A DNA stretch of 5,849 nt, taken from contig JAICMT010000116.1 in NCBI GenBank assembly GCA_025929125.1, positions 1 through 5,849 of the forward strand, given 5' to 3'. Positions within the stretch are counted from its first letter, which is position 1. The number at the start of each line of letters is the position of its first letter. A program made the position numbers and the translations under genes. The notes beneath the pieces are model-generated. The model searched no databases and was not told where the DNA came from. It saw only the letters and a list, made by a program, of their open reading frames with translations. Positions 5,132 through 5,849 of this stretch are shown here, piece after piece. The stretch is from Acidobacteriaceae bacterium (lineage in GTDB: Bacteria; Acidobacteriota; Terriglobia; Terriglobales; Acidobacteriaceae).

Positions 5132-5679
5132 CGGCAGGCCGCCTGCATTACATAGACCACCACGCCCGTGACCGAGACATAAAGCCAGATGGGAAGTGTC
5201 CAGCGGGCCACTTTGCGATGAACCGGAAAGCGGCCGGTGAGCGAAAGGAAGAAGGTAATCAGGATCAGAGGAAGAGCGACGATCGATAACACAATGTGGG
5301 AGGCCAGCAGCTTCCAGTAGAACGGCCACCAGGGGCTCAATCGGTTGAATTTGGTCTCGCCGTGCAGCGCGAAGTTCACCAGATAAGAAACGAGAAAAAT
5401 CGACGAGAAGAAGAACGCAAACAGCATGGAGGCGCGATGCTCTAGTACGCGCCGACGCCGGATCTCAACGTACCCGGTCACAATAGCAAGAGTGGCGAGC
5501 GCATTCAGGATGGCGTTGACCAGCGGCAGCGAATGCAGGTGCGTTCCGGCGACATCGGTGGGCGCATGGTAGTAGACCAGCCAGCAGATGAGTGCACTGG
5601 CCATCGCCGATAGCACCAGAATGCCGATAACGGCGGAGGCTGGCGTACGCAGGCTGCTGGGCTTGAGAGTTGAGGACAT
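5128..5679 (-). CDS. DUF420 family membrane protein (YozB/CtaM-like), probable oxidase assembly factor
   Basis: This 183-residue inner-membrane protein has five predicted helices (about 15-37, 51-70, 83-104, 124-147, 160-179). It carries the DUF420 pattern: LPLVNAILNALATLAIVTGY, H81 after a basic RRRR patch, H106 after YLVNFALHG, H128 in LLASHIVLS, H154 in RFPVHRKVARW, and the closing PIWLYVSVTGVVVYVM. From family knowledge, these histidines are the conserved feature and the Gram-positive member CtaM is needed for active cytochrome aa3 oxidase. The family is often encoded beside ctaB, and here the gene starts 18 bp after the ctaB stop, which supports an oxidase-biogenesis role. ATG 5679 has no strong Shine-Dalgarno but is the first Met before the conserved region. 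The downstream small membrane protein overlaps the last 4 nt. The length is normal. Confidence 0.88.
   Translation of the reverse strand: MSSTLKPSSLRTPASAVIGILVLSAMASALICWLVYYHAPTDVAGTHLHSLPLVNAILNALATLAIVTGYVEIRRRRVLEHRASMLFAFFFSSIFLVSYLVNFALHGETKFNRLSPWWPFYWKLLASHIVLSIVALPLILITFFLSLTGRFPVHRKVARWTLPIWLYVSVTGVVVYVMQAACR
5139..5144 (-). promoter_or_regulatory. Shine-Dalgarno deciding the GTG start of the 77-residue protein
   Basis: AGGCGG on the minus strand inside the end of the DUF420 gene, 7 nt before GTG 5131. It favours this start over all upstream codons in the same frame. Confidence 0.55.
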
Positions 5680-5697
5680 GGTCGTTCTGTTGCGAGT

Positions 5698-5849
5698 CTA
5701 GAACATCAGCCGGCCGCGCGCGTCCAGCATCATGAAGGCGAGCAACAGCGGAAGGTACACGATGGAAGCGTGCAAAAGCTGACGCGCCGGTCTGCGCTGC
5801 GAGGTTGCTTCGGAGTCCAGATCAGGGCTGCGGACGATGGCTGCGAACC
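5698..5849 (-). CDS. ctaB: Heme O synthase (protoheme IX farnesyltransferase), C-terminal end
   Basis: Only the last 49 codons and TAG (5700-5698) are inside the window; the rest lies beyond the right edge. The visible tail has a charged loop (SPDLDSEATSQRRPARQ) followed by the last membrane helix LLHASIVYLPLLLAFMMLD. The pattern of a basic residue, LL-H-SIVYLPLLLA and then a final Asp is the usual end of CtaB/CyoE, the UbiA-family membrane enzyme that adds a farnesyl group to heme B to make heme O, precursor of heme A. The DUF420 gene starting 18 bp downstream supports this, since the two genes commonly sit in oxidase clusters. The fragment is short, so another polytopic protein is possible. 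Confidence 0.72.
   Translation of the reverse strand, partial: FAAIVRSPDLDSEATSQRRPARQLLHASIVYLPLLLAFMMLDARGRLMF

Noticed and set aside
5132..5329. Longer frame for the 77-residue membrane protein starting at 5329
   Set aside because: It would overlap the DUF420 gene by about 200 bp in another frame; the overlapping part is not hydrophobic or family-like, while GTG 5131 has a good ribosome-binding site.

Overview
The window looks like chromosomal DNA from a GC-rich soil bacterium, most likely an acidobacterium of the Terriglobia (subdivision 1) type. That placement is inferred from protein style (a GAF regulator of the kind common there, a cysteine-rich XRE regulator, a DUF420 protein behind heme O synthase). 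No rRNA, tRNA or phylogenetic marker search was available to confirm it. I see no mobile element, CRISPR array, tRNA or rRNA. Nine of the ten genes are on the minus strand.

Read in the direction of minus-strand transcription (right to left), the layout is as follows. (1) 5849-4898 is a tight respiratory-biogenesis run. It starts with the last 49 codons of heme O synthase (ctaB/cyoE), then a five-helix DUF420 (YozB/CtaM-like) membrane protein 18 bp later, then a 77-residue two-helix membrane protein that starts with GTG overlapping the DUF420 stop by 4 nt. (2) 4897-3863 holds ssb, with a clear -10 box, several dyad sequences, a good Shine-Dalgarno and a textbook rho-independent terminator, then a frataxin/CyaY homologue that may be translated from a leaderless mRNA. 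(3) 3700-2870 is a family 2 glycosyltransferase of the WaaE/KdtX type. (4) 2384-2839 on the plus strand is a YbgC-like hot-dog thioesterase, convergent with the glycosyltransferase and divergent from pncA. (5) 2309-1674 is pncA, nicotinamidase, with a complete set of catalytic and metal residues. (6) 1459-929 is an XRE-type regulator with an N-terminal Cys4/5 zinc-ribbon-like module. (7) 713-1 is the N-terminal part of a GAF-domain signalling protein that runs off the left edge.

The genes are mostly housekeeping or regulatory and do not form one pathway. The clear functional unit is ctaB-DUF420-small membrane protein, which points to cytochrome c oxidase assembly. CyaY (iron and Fe-S handling) lies near it but is separated by ssb and its terminator, so co-regulation is not implied. 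The least described items are the 77-residue membrane protein, the dyads upstream of ssb and the cysteine-rich XRE regulator. I did not find convincing evidence of a wholly new multi-gene system.
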